A DNA stretch of 64,000 nucleotides from Erwinia persicina NBRC 102418 (GCF_001571305.1 NZ_BCTN01000019.1:1-64000), one strand, 5' to 3'; numbered from the stretch's first letter, positions 45,044 through 54,820 are shown. The notes: generated by a model from the sequence alone, not told the origin. Numbers and translations: made by a program.

Positions 45044-46144
45044 ATGTCCAAAACATCCGTGAAGTCTACCGCGCTGGAGCAGCGGGTCAGCCTCGGCGAG
45101 CACGGTGCCGCCGCGTGGCTGATGCAGATCGTCACCCGCTACGGCCTGCTGCTGCTGTGCGTCCTGCTCACCGTCCTGTTCTCAGTGTTGTCGCCCTCGT
45201 TCGCCAGCATGCTGACATTACAGGCGATCCTCGCCAGTAAGGCCAAAATTGCCCTGCTGGCGCTGGCCGCCACCATTCCCATGATCGTCGGCAAAATCGA
45301 CCTGAACGTCGGCTTTGGCATCGTGCTGTGGCATATCCTCGCCATCACCTTACAGGTCGAGTATGGCTTCTCCTGGCAGATGGCGGTGCTGACGGTGCTG
45401 GCGATCTCCGCCGTTTACGGCCTGCTCAACGGGATTCTGGTGGCACTGGCGGATATTGACAGCTTCGTGGCCACCCTTGGCTCCGGCACCGTGCTGTACG
45501 CCGTTGCGCTGTGGCACTCCGGGGGCCGCCAGATCGTCGGCGACCTGCCCGATGCCTTTATCGCCCTGCACCACACCGAAATCTTCGGCATTCCGATTGG
45601 CGCATTCTACGTACTGGCCGTGGCCATCGTCCTGTGGCTGATCACCGAACACACTCCGCTTGGCCGCTGCATGTATGCGGTGGGCGGTAACCCCGCGGCG
45701 GCAAGGCTGAACGGCATAGCTGTTAATAAATTTACCATCGGCGCGTTTATCGCCTCCAGCGTGCTCACCGGTTTCAGCGGCGTACTGATCGCCGCCGAGC
45801 AGGGCGTCGGCCAGGCGAGCGTCGGTATGGATTACCTGCTGCCTGCACTGGTCGGGGCGTTCCTCGGCAGTACCACTATCCGTCCGGGCCGCGTGAACGT
45901 CTGGGGCACCGTGGTGGGCATCGCTATTCTCGCCATCGGGATTGCCGGTATCCAGCAGTTTGGCGGCGATTTCTGGGTTGAGCCGCTGTTTAACGGTGCC
46001 ACGCTGCTGCTTTCCATTACGCTTGCCGGTTACGCCCAGCGCCGCCGGATGCTGAACCAAAAAGCCGTGGTGCGCAGTCAAAACACCCCGGCTGCCACTC
46101 CTGACAATAATCAAAACACCATCACTCCGGGGAGTACCTTATGA
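45044..46144 (+). CDS. CUT2-type sugar ABC permease
   Basis: 366 residues from the ATG at 45044, behind CAGGAGAAG. RbsC/XylH-like permease with eight to ten membrane helices, beginning about residue 34. Family segments include PMIVGKIDLNVGFGIVLWH, NGILVALADIDSFVATLGS, GRCMYAVGGNPAAARLNGI (the EAA-like ATPase contact) and PALVGAFLGSTTIRPGRVN. Part of the transporter that brings the sugar acid or lactone into the cytoplasm. Overlaps the binding-protein gene by 4 nt. Confidence 0.93.
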   Translation: MSKTSVKSTALEQRVSLGEHGAAAWLMQIVTRYGLLLLCVLLTVLFSVLSPSFASMLTLQAILASKAKIALLALAATIPMIVGKIDLNVGFGIVLWHILAITLQVEYGFSWQMAVLTVLAISAVYGLLNGILVALADIDSFVATLGSGTVLYAVALWHSGGRQIVGDLPDAFIALHHTEIFGIPIGAFYVLAVAIVLWLITEHTPLGRCMYAVGGNPAAARLNGIAVNKFTIGAFIASSVLTGFSGVLIAAEQGVGQASVGMDYLLPALVGAFLGSTTIRPGRVNVWGTVVGIAILAIGIAGIQQFGGDFWVEPLFNGATLLLSITLAGYAQRRRMLNQKAVVRSQNTPAATPDNNQNTITPGSTL

Positions 46145-47241
46145 AACGTCATCTTCTTGCTCTGACTCTTGGCACGCTGCTGGCCGGTTCGCTGCCAGCC
46201 TGGGCTGACAGCTACCTCGATCAGGCCACCGCCGCAGTCAGTAAAGCCACCGCCAGCGTCACCCAGTGGGACGGACCTACCACCGGGCCGACCCTGCAAA
46301 AGAACAAGAAGGTGATCTTTATTGCCTCGGATATGAAAAACGGCGGCGTGCAGGGCGTGCAGCAGGGGTTGAGTGAAGCCGCTGCCGCAGCAGGCTGGAA
46401 GCTGGAAACGCTCGACGGCGGTGGCTCGGTGAAAGACCAGCTGGCGGCGCTGAATCAGGCCATTGCCCAGCGCCCGGACGGCATTGTCATTGGCGGCTGG
46501 AACCCGAACGTGGCTAAAATCCCGCTGAAAAAAGCCGTTCAGCAAAAAATCGTGCTGATGGCCTGGCACGCCGAACCGCAGCCGGGGCCGATTGCCAAAT
46601 ATAACGTGGTAACCAACATCACCTCTGATTCCAACGAGGTCGCCCGCCTTGCCGCGCAGTATGCGGTGGTGCAGTCCGGCGGTAAGGCACAGGTGCTGAT
46701 TTTCACCGATTCGCTCTATCAGATTGCGCTGGATAAGGCCAATACGATGAAGCAGGAAATTGAGAAGTGCAGCGGCTGTAAGGTGGTGGAGTTTATCGAT
46801 ACGCCGCTGGCCGACACCGCCAACCGCATGCCGTCAATGACCTTCAGCCTGCTGCAAAAATATGGCGATAAGTTTCAGTACGCGCTGGCGATCAACGACC
46901 TTTACTTCGACTTTATGGCCCCGGCGCTGAAGACCGCGGGCAAAGGCGGCAAAAACGCGCCGTTTAATATCTCCGCCGGGGACGGCTCGATTTCGGCCTT
47001 CCAGCGTATCCGCAGCGGCGACAGCCAGATCGGTACCGTGGCCGAGCCGCTGAAGCTGCACGGCTGGCAGCTGCTGGATGAGTTTAACCGCGCCTTTGCC
47101 GGTCAGCCGCCGTCAGGCTATGTCACGCCGGCGCACCTGATCACTAAAGCGAACATCGGCAGCGACGGCGGACCGCAAAACCACTACGACCCGCAGAATG
47201 ACTACCAGGGGCATTACAAAACCATCTGGGGCGTGAAGTAG
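46141..47241 (+). CDS. Periplasmic sugar-binding protein of the CUT2 transporter
   Basis: 366 residues with a Sec signal peptide (LLALTLGTLLAGSLPAWA). Type-I solute-binding fold related to ribose/galactose-binding proteins: KKVIFIASDMKNGGVQGVQQGLSEAA, DGIVIGGWNPN, TDSNEVARLAA-like ligand-contact region, and GTVAEPLKLHGWQLLDEFNRAF near the hinge. Two cysteines in EKCSGCKVVEF might form a disulfide. It delivers the substrate to the permease encoded just upstream. Ligand unknown; the pathway context suggests an aldonate, lactone or ascorbate-like compound. Confidence 0.9.
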   Translation: MKRHLLALTLGTLLAGSLPAWADSYLDQATAAVSKATASVTQWDGPTTGPTLQKNKKVIFIASDMKNGGVQGVQQGLSEAAAAAGWKLETLDGGGSVKDQLAALNQAIAQRPDGIVIGGWNPNVAKIPLKKAVQQKIVLMAWHAEPQPGPIAKYNVVTNITSDSNEVARLAAQYAVVQSGGKAQVLIFTDSLYQIALDKANTMKQEIEKCSGCKVVEFIDTPLADTANRMPSMTFSLLQKYGDKFQYALAINDLYFDFMAPALKTAGKGGKNAPFNISAGDGSISAFQRIRSGDSQIGTVAEPLKLHGWQLLDEFNRAFAGQPPSGYVTPAHLITKANIGSDGGPQNHYDPQNDYQGHYKTIWGVK

Positions 47242-47251
47242 CGGAGGGGCT

Positions 47252-48103
47252 ATGCAGAGGACTGACAACCTGACGCTGGAAAAACTCTGCTCCCCGGCAC
47301 TCTGGGCCGAAGGGCCGGTATGGCTGCCGGAACAGGATGCCGTGGTGTTCAGCGATGTGAAAGGGAACCGCATGTTCTGCTGGCAGCGCAGCGGCGAGGT
47401 GAGCCTCTGGCGCTCGCCGTCCCACTACGCTAACGGCAACGCCCGCGATCTGCAGGGCCGGGTAGTGAGCTGCGAGCACGGCCGCCGCGCCATCAGCCGC
47501 ACGGAGCATGACGGCAGCGTCACGCTGCTGGTGGAGAAAGTGGACGGCAAGCGCTTCAATTCACCTAACGACGTGGTGGTGCGATCCGACGGCACGATCT
47601 GGTTCACCGATCCGCCCTACGGGATCGTCAGCGACGATGAGGGTTATCATGCGCACAGCCAGGTGATCGGCTGTTATCTCTACTGTTTCGATCCGATCGC
47701 ACAGCGGCTGACTATCGCCGCCAGCGATCTGCAGCGCCCCAACGGGCTGGCTTTTTCGCCCGATGAAAGTCTGCTGTACGTGGCGGATATGTCGGTGGTC
47801 GACTTTCCGACGCTGGGCCGCCGCCAGCTGCGGGTCTATCCGGTTGACGGCCATGAGCTGGGCAGCGGACGGCTGTTTGCCGAAGTGGCTCCCGGCTTCC
47901 CGGACGGTTTCTGCGTCGACGCGCAGGGTTATCTTTACTGTAGCTGCGCCGACGGGGTGATTATTTTCGACAGCAAAGGCATGCCGTGCGGCAAGATCCC
48001 GCTGCCTGAACGCGTGTCGAACTGCACCCTCGGTGGCCCGCACGGTAACGAGCTGTATATCACCGCCACCACGTCGCTCTACCGGGTGCAACTCCCGCAC
48101 TAG
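47252..48103 (+). CDS. SMP-30/gluconolactonase-family lactonase
   Basis: 283 residues forming the six-bladed propeller of the SMP-30/LRE family. The metal ligands are likely Glu20 (WAEGPVW), Asn in FNSPNDVVVRSDG and QRPNGLAFSPDES, and Asp in PGFPDGFCVDAQG; all four signature positions are present. SMP-30 proteins hydrolyse sugar lactones such as gluconolactone or L-gulono-lactone. Its site at the end of the ABC operon and before yiaK suggests that it opens the imported lactone before the diketo-acid reductase. A weak hairpin (48119-48145) follows the gene. Confidence 0.87.
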   Translation: MQRTDNLTLEKLCSPALWAEGPVWLPEQDAVVFSDVKGNRMFCWQRSGEVSLWRSPSHYANGNARDLQGRVVSCEHGRRAISRTEHDGSVTLLVEKVDGKRFNSPNDVVVRSDGTIWFTDPPYGIVSDDEGYHAHSQVIGCYLYCFDPIAQRLTIAASDLQRPNGLAFSPDESLLYVADMSVVDFPTLGRRQLRVYPVDGHELGSGRLFAEVAPGFPDGFCVDAQGYLYCSCADGVIIFDSKGMPCGKIPLPERVSNCTLGGPHGNELYITATTSLYRVQLPH

Positions 48104-48118
48104 CGCGACAGGGCCTTC

Positions 48119-48149
48119 CCGGCAGCCGGATTCTCCTGCTGCCGGCTTT
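48119..48149 (+). terminator. Possible weak terminator between the two transcription units
   Basis: CCGGCAGC / GCTGCCGG 8-bp stem followed only by CTTTCG, so a weak intrinsic terminator at best. It sits between the SMP-30 gene and the second operator. Confidence 0.4.
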
Positions 48150-48279
48150 CGCTCGGCCAGAATCGGGTGGATGTGCCAGCGATCACAGAACCCAACACTA
48201 TTTTTATATACTTGTTTTATAACGATAAATTACCACCTCATTTCTTTGACTTGTTCTCTCCAGGCGCATAGGATTTATT

Positions 48280-48294
48280 TGGAACGACATTCCA
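48280..48294 (+). promoter_or_regulatory. Candidate IclR/YiaJ operator 2
   Basis: TGGAACGACATTCCA, arms TGGAA/TTCCA, 40 bp before the yiaK start. Immediately downstream ATATTGAAATAATGC (48296-48310) matches the element at 43404-43418 at 14 of 15 positions. The shared pair of elements marks the second promoter of the island. Confidence 0.65.
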
Positions 48295-48333
48295 TATATT
48301 GAAATAATGCCACCTCCGGGGAGAAACAGCAGT

Positions 48334-49332
48334 ATGAGAATCAGCTATCAGCAGTTGAAAGAGGCGTTCCTGCGGGTGTTACTGGCACGCGGTGTCCCGG
48401 CAGATAAAGCCGAAAGCTGCGCCACGATGTTCACCGACACCAGCGAGAACGGCGTTTACTCCCACGGGGTGAATCGTTTTCCCCGCTTTATCCAGCAGCT
48501 GGACGCGGGGCATATCGTGCCTCAGGCCGAAGCGGAAAAGATCCTTTCTCTGGGGGCCATCGAACAGTGGGACGCTCACCGCGCCATCGGTAACCTCACC
48601 GCCCGCAGCATGATGGATCGCGCCATTGAACTGGCCGACGGGCACGGCATTGGTCTGGTGGCGCTACGTAACGCCAACCACTGGATGCGCGGCGGCAGTT
48701 ACGGCTGGCAGGCGGCAGAAAAGGGCTATATCGGCGTCTGCTGGACCAACTCCATCGCGGTGATGCCGCCTTGGGGCGCGAAAAACTGCGCCATCGGGAC
48801 CAACCCGCTGATCGTCGCCGTGCCGGGTGAGCCCATCACCATGGTCGATATGTCGATGTCGATGTTCTCCTACGGGATGCTGGAAGTGAACCGCCTGGCG
48901 GGCAACACCCTGCCGGTCGACGGCGGTTTTGATAATGACGGGGAATACACCCGCGATCCCGCCACAATCGAAGCCAATCGCCGCATTTTGCCCATGGGTT
49001 ACTGGAAAGGCTCCGCCCTGTCTATCGTGCTGGATATGGTCGCCACCCTGCTCTCTAACGGCGCTTCCGTAACAGAGGTAACCGAAGATAACGGTGACGA
49101 ATTTGGCATTTCTCAGGTGTTTATCGCTATCGACGTCGATCGTCTGATCGACGGTGCGACCCGCGACAGCAAGCTGGCCCGCATCCGCGAATCGATCACG
49201 GGTGCCGAACGCGCCGACGAGCAGCAGGCCATCCGCCTGCCCGGCCACAAATTCCCCGGTATCCGCGCCGAGAACCAGCGCCTGGGGATTCCGGTTGATG
49301 AGCGCGTCTGGGCACGTATTCAGGCGCTGTAA
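48334..49332 (+). CDS. yiaK: 2,3-diketo-L-gulonate reductase (YiaK/DlgD)
   Basis: 332 residues, as E. coli YiaK; the ATG at 48334 is chosen by alignment of its start with YiaK and the GGGGAG site. The enzyme reduces 2,3-diketo-L-gulonate to 3-keto-L-gulonate with NADH. The malate/L-lactate-dehydrogenase-2 family sequence [14 protein letters not shown] with catalytic His, [31 protein letters not shown] and [18 protein letters not shown] is nearly that of E. coli. First gene of the second unit; the YhcH-type gene follows after 14 nt. Confidence 0.95.
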   Translation: MRISYQQLKEAFLRVLLARGVPADKAESCATMFTDTSENGVYSHGVNRFPRFIQQLDAGHIVPQAEAEKILSLGAIEQWDAHRAIGNLTARSMMDRAIELADGHGIGLVALRNANHWMRGGSYGWQAAEKGYIGVCWTNSIAVMPPWGAKNCAIGTNPLIVAVPGEPITMVDMSMSMFSYGMLEVNRLAGNTLPVDGGFDNDGEYTRDPATIEANRRILPMGYWKGSALSIVLDMVATLLSNGASVTEVTEDNGDEFGISQVFIAIDVDRLIDGATRDSKLARIRESITGAERADEQQAIRLPGHKFPGIRAENQRLGIPVDERVWARIQAL

Positions 49333-49346
49333 CGGGAGCAGAGACG

Positions 49347-49817
49347 ATGATTTTTGGCCATATCAACCATACCGATGCCCGCCACTACCCGCCGGCGATT
49401 GCCCGTGCCCTGGCGTACTTAGCCTCGCACGACCTGGCGGGCATGGCGGCCGGTCGCTATCAGGACAGCCAGACCGGCTGGCAGGTGCAGGTGCTGGATC
49501 TGCATACCGCCCCGCACGGTGATAACTACCCGGAGGCCCACCGCCGTTTTATCGATGTGCAGTACCTGGTGTCCGGCAACGAGCTGATGGGGGTCGCCAC
49601 GGAAAAAACCGAACCGCCCGTTCACCTGCCTTATGACGACGAACGCGACATCATCTTTTACCGCGACGTGCCGAATGAAACCCTGCTTCTGATGCAGCCG
49701 GGCCACTTTGCCGTGTTTTTCCCGCAGGATATCCATCGCCCGAACTGTGCGCTGGACGCTCCCGAGGCCATTCGCAAGGTGGTGGTGAAGATCCCCACGG
49801 CCGATCTCGCTGACTGA
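49347..49817 (+). CDS. yiaL: YhcH/YiaL/EbgC-family sugar-binding protein
   Basis: 156 residues, the usual length. It is a cupin-type protein of the TabA/YiaL family, whose members bind or isomerise sugar acids with a metal. His and Glu ligands can be seen in PEAHRRFIDVQYLVSGNE and in HFAVFFPQDIHRPN. In E. coli the gene has the same place directly after yiaK. The enzymatic step is not proven; mutarotase-like or stress-related (biofilm toxin-antitoxin TabA-like) roles are possible. Confidence 0.9.
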   Translation: MIFGHINHTDARHYPPAIARALAYLASHDLAGMAAGRYQDSQTGWQVQVLDLHTAPHGDNYPEAHRRFIDVQYLVSGNELMGVATEKTEPPVHLPYDDERDIIFYRDVPNETLLLMQPGHFAVFFPQDIHRPNCALDAPEAIRKVVVKIPTADLAD

Positions 49818-49829
49818 AAGAGGATCCCT

Positions 49830-51125
49830 ATGAGCCTGACTTCCACCCCGATCGTCCGGGAACCGATCCCCGCCCTGCGCTGGCTGCGGATCATCCCGCC
49901 GATCCTGATCACCTGCATTATCTCCTACATGGATCGGGTCAACATTGCCTTTGCCATGCCGGGGGGGATGGATGCCGATCTCGGCATCAGTGCCTCCATG
50001 GCCGGACTGGCCGGCGGCATCTTCTTTATCGGCTACCTGTTCTTACAGGTGCCGGGCGGCAAGCTGGCGGTGTATGGCAACGGCAAGCGGTTTATCGGCT
50101 GGTCGCTGCTGGCCTGGGCGGTGATCTCCCTGCTGACCGGCCTGGCCACCAGCCAGTATCAGCTGCTGGCGCTGCGCTTTGCGCTGGGGGTATCCGAAGG
50201 TGGGATGCTGCCGGTGGTGCTGACGATGATCGGCAACTGGTTCCCGGATGCGGAACGCGGTCGCGCTAATGCCATTGTGATCATGTTTGTGCCGATCGCC
50301 GGGATCCTGACGGCTCCGCTCTCCGGCTGGATCATCACCGCCTGGGACTGGCGCATGCTGTTCTTTGTCGAGGGCGTGCTGTCGCTGTTTGTGATGGCGC
50401 TGTGGCACTTCACCATCAGCAACCGCCCGCAGGAGGCGACGTGGATCTCACCGGCGGAAAAACAGTATCTGATCACAACCCTGCACGATGAACAGCTGCT
50501 GATCAAAGGCAAAAACACCCGTAAAGCCTCGCTGCGTCAGGTGATGCGCGAGCCGGTGATGTGGCGGCTGATCCTGGTGAACTTTTTCTACCAGACCGGG
50601 ATTTACGGCTACACCCTGTGGCTGCCCACCATCCTGAAAGGGCTGACCAACGGCAATCTGGAACAGGTCGGCTTGCTGGCGATCCTGCCCTATGTCTGCG
50701 CGATCGTCGGCATGTTCCTGTTCTCTGCCCTGTCAGACGCCACCGGCCGCCGCAAGCTGTTCGTCGCGCTGCCGCTGGCCGGTTTCGCCCTGTGCATGGC
50801 GCTGTCGGTACTGCTGAAAGCGCATATCTGGTGGTCTTACGCGGCGCTGGTCGGCTGCGGGTTCTTTATTCAGTCGGCGGCTGGCGTGTTCTGGAGCATT
50901 CCTCCGCGCCTGTTTAATGCCGAAGTGGCCGGCGGCGCGCGGGGGGTGATCAATGCCCTGGGCAACCTCGGCGGTTTCTGCGGGCCGTATATGGTCGGGG
51001 TACTGATTGTCGCGTACAGCAAAGATGCCGGGGTATACAGCCTGGCGATTTCACTGGCCATCGCCTCACTGCTGGCGCTGACGCTACCCGCCCGCTGTGA
51101 TGCACAGAACAGGGAGGCACCATGA
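49830..51125 (+). CDS. MFS transporter (YiaX2/ExuT-like, anion:cation symporter family)
   Basis: 431 residues with 12 membrane helices. Opening SYMDRVNIAFAMPGG is the signature of the anion-cation symporter family (ExuT, GudP, hexuronate and phthalate permeases); SALSDATGRR is the loop 8/9 motif. In Klebsiella a similar MFS protein (YiaX2) replaces the TRAP transporter YiaMNO found in E. coli at this position; this fits here. Together with the ABC system the island therefore has two uptake routes, perhaps for different forms of the substrate. Its stop overlaps the kinase start by 4 nt. Confidence 0.9.
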   Translation: MSLTSTPIVREPIPALRWLRIIPPILITCIISYMDRVNIAFAMPGGMDADLGISASMAGLAGGIFFIGYLFLQVPGGKLAVYGNGKRFIGWSLLAWAVISLLTGLATSQYQLLALRFALGVSEGGMLPVVLTMIGNWFPDAERGRANAIVIMFVPIAGILTAPLSGWIITAWDWRMLFFVEGVLSLFVMALWHFTISNRPQEATWISPAEKQYLITTLHDEQLLIKGKNTRKASLRQVMREPVMWRLILVNFFYQTGIYGYTLWLPTILKGLTNGNLEQVGLLAILPYVCAIVGMFLFSALSDATGRRKLFVALPLAGFALCMALSVLLKAHIWWSYAALVGCGFFIQSAAGVFWSIPPRLFNAEVAGGARGVINALGNLGGFCGPYMVGVLIVAYSKDAGVYSLAISLAIASLLALTLPARCDAQNREAP

Positions 51126-52606
51126 GCCACTACTGGTTAGGACTGGACTGCGGCGGCACCTTTATTAAAGCCGGTCTGTATGACGCTCAGGGCCGGGAAC
51201 GGGCGGTATCCCGGCAGACGCTGCCGGTGCTGGTACCGGAACCCGGCCGCGCCGAGCGCGATATGCCGCAGCTCTGGCAGCAGGCTGCCAGGGTGATCGC
51301 GGAGGTGATGAAAAGCAGTGGGCTGCAGGCAAACCAGGTCGCCGGGGTGGGCATATCCGCCCAGGGAAAAGGTCTGTTCCTGCTGGATAAACAGCGTCAG
51401 CCGCTGGGCAACGGCATCCTCTCCTCTGACCGCCGGGCGCTGGCGCTGGTGCAGCAGTGGCAGCGGGACGGCATGCCGCAGACGCTCTACCCGCTCACCC
51501 GGCAGACGCTGTGGACCGGACATCCGGTCTCACTGCTTCGCTGGCTGAAGGAGCACGAGCCGCAGCGCTATGCGGCTATCGGCAGCGTGCTGATGGCCCA
51601 TGATTATCTGCGCTACTGCCTGACCGGGGAACTGGCCTGCGAAGAAACCAATATTTCCGAATCTAATCTCTACGACATGCAGCAGGGCGGCTGGTCTGCC
51701 GCGCTGGCTGACACGCTCGGTATCGGTGACATTCTTCCGGCCCTGCCGCCGATCGTCGGGTCAACGGCCATCGCCGGACAGGTGACCGCAGAGGCCGCTG
51801 CCCTGTGCGGACTGCGCGAGGGCACACCGGTGGTAGGCGGGCTGTTCGACGTGGTTTCTACCGCGCTGTGCGCCGGACTGCACGATGACACCCGGCTGAA
51901 TGCGGTGATGGGCACCTGGTCCGTGACCAGCGGCATCACCGACCGCATCAGCGACGAGACCGGCCACCCGTTTGTCTACGGCCGCTACGCCATTGACGGT
52001 CAGTACATTATTCACGAAGCCAGCCCGACCTCGGCGGCCAACCTGGAGTGGTTCTGCCAGCAGTGGGGAATGGATGACTATGCACAGCTGAATCAGTGGG
52101 TCGCCGCCCTGCCCCCTGCGCAAAGCTCACTGCTGTTCCTGCCGTTCCTCTACGGCTGTAACGCCGGGGGCGACCTGCACGGCAGCTTCTTTGGTCTGCA
52201 GGCAGGCCACCAGCGCGGCCACCTGGTACAGGCGATCTACGAAGGCGTGGTGTTCTCGCACCTCACCCACCTGAACCGCATTCTGACACGCTTCCCGCAG
52301 GTCATCGCCCTGCGGCTGAGCGGCGGCCCAACGCGTTCCGCCGAGTGGATGCAGATGTTTGCCGATGCCAGCGGCCTGCCGGTCGAGATCCCACAGATTG
52401 AAGAGAGCGGCTGCCTGGGGGCGGCACTGGCGGCAATGACCGGTACCGGGGCCTGTGCCTCGCTGCAAGCGGCGCAGCAGGCGCTGCAACCGGCCATCGT
52501 CAGCTATCAGCCGGACGCCGGGCGTCACGCGCTGTATCAAAAAAAATATCAGCGTTATCAGCAGCTAATCACGGCACTGATCGCCGTACAAGGAGTTACC
52601 GCATGA
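51122..52606 (+). CDS. lyxK: L-xylulose/3-keto-L-gulonate kinase (LyxK, FGGY family)
   Basis: 494 residues. FGGY kinase with the N-terminal phosphate loop LGLDCGGTFIKAGLYD, GISAQGKGLFLLDK, LTRQTLWTGHPVSLLRWLKEHEP and GGLFDVVSTAL, all closely matching E. coli LyxK. LyxK phosphorylates L-xylulose and 3-keto-L-gulonate. The C-terminal actin-like half has the ATP loop LRLSGGPTRSAEWMQM. Operon position directly before sgbH agrees with 3-keto-L-gulonate being the substrate. Coupled to both neighbours by 4-nt overlaps. Confidence 0.95.
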   Translation: MSHYWLGLDCGGTFIKAGLYDAQGRERAVSRQTLPVLVPEPGRAERDMPQLWQQAARVIAEVMKSSGLQANQVAGVGISAQGKGLFLLDKQRQPLGNGILSSDRRALALVQQWQRDGMPQTLYPLTRQTLWTGHPVSLLRWLKEHEPQRYAAIGSVLMAHDYLRYCLTGELACEETNISESNLYDMQQGGWSAALADTLGIGDILPALPPIVGSTAIAGQVTAEAAALCGLREGTPVVGGLFDVVSTALCAGLHDDTRLNAVMGTWSVTSGITDRISDETGHPFVYGRYAIDGQYIIHEASPTSAANLEWFCQQWGMDDYAQLNQWVAALPPAQSSLLFLPFLYGCNAGGDLHGSFFGLQAGHQRGHLVQAIYEGVVFSHLTHLNRILTRFPQVIALRLSGGPTRSAEWMQMFADASGLPVEIPQIEESGCLGAALAAMTGTGACASLQAAQQALQPAIVSYQPDAGRHALYQKKYQRYQQLITALIAVQGVTA

Positions 52607-53265
52607 GTCATTCCCCTGTTCCCCGGTTGCAGCTGGCGCTCGACCACACCCGGCTGGATGCCGCCCTGGAGACGGCGCAGCGCCTGCACCATCAGGTCGA
52701 TATTGTCGAAGCGGGCACCCTTCTCTGCTTAAGCACCGGAATTGATGCCGTGCGCCAGCTGCGCCAGCTGCTCCCGGGTAAAACGCTGGTGGCCGATTTC
52801 AAAGTGGCCGACGCCGGGGCCACGCTGGCAAAACTGGCCTTTGAAGCCGGGGCAAACTGGATGACGGTGATCTGCAGTGCGCCGCTGGCCACCTTTGCCA
52901 GCGCGCTGGAGGTCGCCCGGCAGCACCAGGGCGATATTCAGATTGAGCTGTTCGGTCACTGGACACTGGAGGATGCCCGCCGCTGGCGTGAACTGGGGCT
53001 GAAACAGGCCATCTACCACCGCGGCCGCGATGCGCAGGCCAGCGGCCAGCAGTGGAGCCCGCAGGATCTGGACGCGATGAAAGCGCTGTCTGATTTGGGC
53101 TTTGCGCTGTCGGTCACCGGCGGCATAACACCTGATGAACTGCCGCAGTTCAGGGACATCGACGTGAAGGCGTTTATCGTTGGCCGGGCGCTCAGCGAAA
53201 GTGCCGACGGGCTGGCGACGGCTGCCGACTTCCATCAGGCCATTGCCAACATCTGGGGACACTAA
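52603..53265 (+). CDS. sgbH: 3-keto-L-gulonate-6-phosphate decarboxylase (SgbH/UlaD)
   Basis: 220 residues, TIM barrel of the orotidine-5-phosphate-decarboxylase suprafamily. The active-site LVADFKVADAG with Asp-x-Lys-x-x-Asp, LQLALDHTRL at the first strand, VEAGTLLCLSTGI and the phosphate loops VTGGITPDEL and FIVGRALSES are in place. It turns 3-keto-L-gulonate 6-phosphate into L-xylulose 5-phosphate. Coupled to lyxK by an ATGA overlap and 2 nt before sgbU. Confidence 0.94.
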   Translation: MSHSPVPRLQLALDHTRLDAALETAQRLHHQVDIVEAGTLLCLSTGIDAVRQLRQLLPGKTLVADFKVADAGATLAKLAFEAGANWMTVICSAPLATFASALEVARQHQGDIQIELFGHWTLEDARRWRELGLKQAIYHRGRDAQASGQQWSPQDLDAMKALSDLGFALSVTGGITPDELPQFRDIDVKAFIVGRALSESADGLATAADFHQAIANIWGH

Positions 53266-53267
53266 CC

Positions 53268-54125
53268 ATGCGCCAACACCCGCTGGGAATTTATGAAAAA
53301 GCCCTGCCTTCTCATCTGAGCTGGCCGGAACGTCTGGCCCTGGCGAAAGCCTGCGGCTTCGACTTCGTTGAGATGTCGGTAGATGAAACCGATCTGCGCC
53401 TGTCGCGCTTACAGTGGAGCAAAGAGCAGCGTCTGTCGCTGGTCAACGCGATGATGGAAACCGGGGTCAGCATCCCGTCAATGTGCCTGTCCGGTCACCG
53501 CCGTTTTCCGTTTGGCAGCCGCGATCCGGAGATACGCCAGCAGGCGTACAGCCTGATGGAGCAGGCTATCCAGTTGGCGAAAGACGTCGGCATCCGCACC
53601 ATCCAGCTGGCGGGTTACGACGTTTACTACGAACCGCACGACGAAGGAACGGTGGCCCGTTTTGCCGAAGGGCTGGCCTGGGCAGTCGACCGCGCCGCCG
53701 CCGCGCAGGTAATGCTGGCGGTGGAGATTATGGACACCGAATTTATGAATGCCATTAGCAAGTGGAAGCTCTGGGATAAGCAGCAGGCCTCGCCGTGGTT
53801 CACCGTCTATCCCGATGTCGGCAACCTGAGCGCCTGGGGCAACGACGTTGCCGCCGAGCTGGCGATGGGCATTGACCGCATTGCCGCCATCCACCTGAAA
53901 GACACGCAGCCCGTCACCGCCAGTTCTCCGGGGCAGTTCCGCGACGTGCCGTTTGGCGATGGCTGTGTCGACTTTGTCGGCGTGTTCCGCACGCTGAAAG
54001 CGCTTAACTATCGCGGGGCGTTTCTGATTGAGATGTGGACCGAGAAAGCCGAGGAGCCGGTGACCGAGATTGTGCAGGCCCGGCGCTGGATTGAACAAAA
54101 AATGCAGGAAGGAGGCTTACAGTGA
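53268..54125 (+). CDS. sgbU: L-xylulose-5-phosphate 3-epimerase (SgbU/UlaE)
   Basis: 285 residues with the xylose-isomerase-like TIM barrel. Signature segments: [84 protein letters not shown] and FLIEMWTEK, which give the metal-binding Glu/Asp/His set. It converts L-xylulose 5-phosphate to L-ribulose 5-phosphate. The stop overlaps the GTG start of the next gene. Confidence 0.95.
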   Translation: MRQHPLGIYEKALPSHLSWPERLALAKACGFDFVEMSVDETDLRLSRLQWSKEQRLSLVNAMMETGVSIPSMCLSGHRRFPFGSRDPEIRQQAYSLMEQAIQLAKDVGIRTIQLAGYDVYYEPHDEGTVARFAEGLAWAVDRAAAAQVMLAVEIMDTEFMNAISKWKLWDKQQASPWFTVYPDVGNLSAWGNDVAAELAMGIDRIAAIHLKDTQPVTASSPGQFRDVPFGDGCVDFVGVFRTLKALNYRGAFLIEMWTEKAEEPVTEIVQARRWIEQKMQEGGLQ

Positions 54126-54820
54126 GCTTAACTACGCTGAAACAGCAGGTGTTCGAGGCTAACCTGGCGCTGCCGCGTCACCGTCTGGTGACCTTCACCT
54201 GGGGTAACGTCAGTGCCATTGACCGCAGCAGCGGGCTGGTGGCGATCAAACCGTCCGGGGTGGAGTATGACGGCATGACCGTGGACGATATCGTGGTGGT
54301 GGAGCTGGAAACCGGCCGCACCGTTGAGGGCAGCAAAAAGCCGTCGTCCGACACCGCCACGCATCTGGCGCTGTACCGGGCGTTTGCCGATATCGGGGGC
54401 ATTGTCCATACCCATTCACGCCACGCCACCATCTGGGCGCAGGCCGGGTTGGATCTGCCGGCCTGGGGCACCACACACGCCGACTATTTCTACGGCACCA
54501 TACCCTGTACGCGCCTGATGACGCCGCAGGAGATCGCTGACGATTACGAACATAACACCGGCGAGGTGATTATCGACACCTTCCGTTCGCGCGGCATCAG
54601 CCCGACGGCGATCCCGGCGGTGCTGGTCAACGCCCACGGACCGTTTGCGTGGGGCAGCACTGCCGACAACGCCGTGCACAATGCGGTGGTGCTGGAAGAG
54701 ATTGCCTACATGGGGATTTTCTCGCGCCAGCTGACGCCAGGCATGCAGGATATGCAGCAGGTGCTGCTGGATAAGCACTATCTGCGCAAGCATGGAGCGG
54801 GGGCATATTACGGGCAGTGA
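54122..54820 (+). CDS. sgbE: L-ribulose-5-phosphate 4-epimerase (SgbE/UlaF/AraD)
   Basis: 232 residues; the start is a GTG within GTGA, overlapping the preceding stop, with AAGGAGG 8 nt upstream. A class II aldolase/epimerase: [23 protein letters not shown], the zinc histidines in [13 protein letters not shown] and [19 protein letters not shown] with a further His, and the C-terminal [14 protein letters not shown]. It produces D-xylulose 5-phosphate for the pentose phosphate pathway and ends the island. Confidence 0.94.
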   Translation: MSLTTLKQQVFEANLALPRHRLVTFTWGNVSAIDRSSGLVAIKPSGVEYDGMTVDDIVVVELETGRTVEGSKKPSSDTATHLALYRAFADIGGIVHTHSRHATIWAQAGLDLPAWGTTHADYFYGTIPCTRLMTPQEIADDYEHNTGEVIIDTFRSRGISPTAIPAVLVNAHGPFAWGSTADNAVHNAVVLEEIAYMGIFSRQLTPGMQDMQQVLLDKHYLRKHGAGAYYGQ

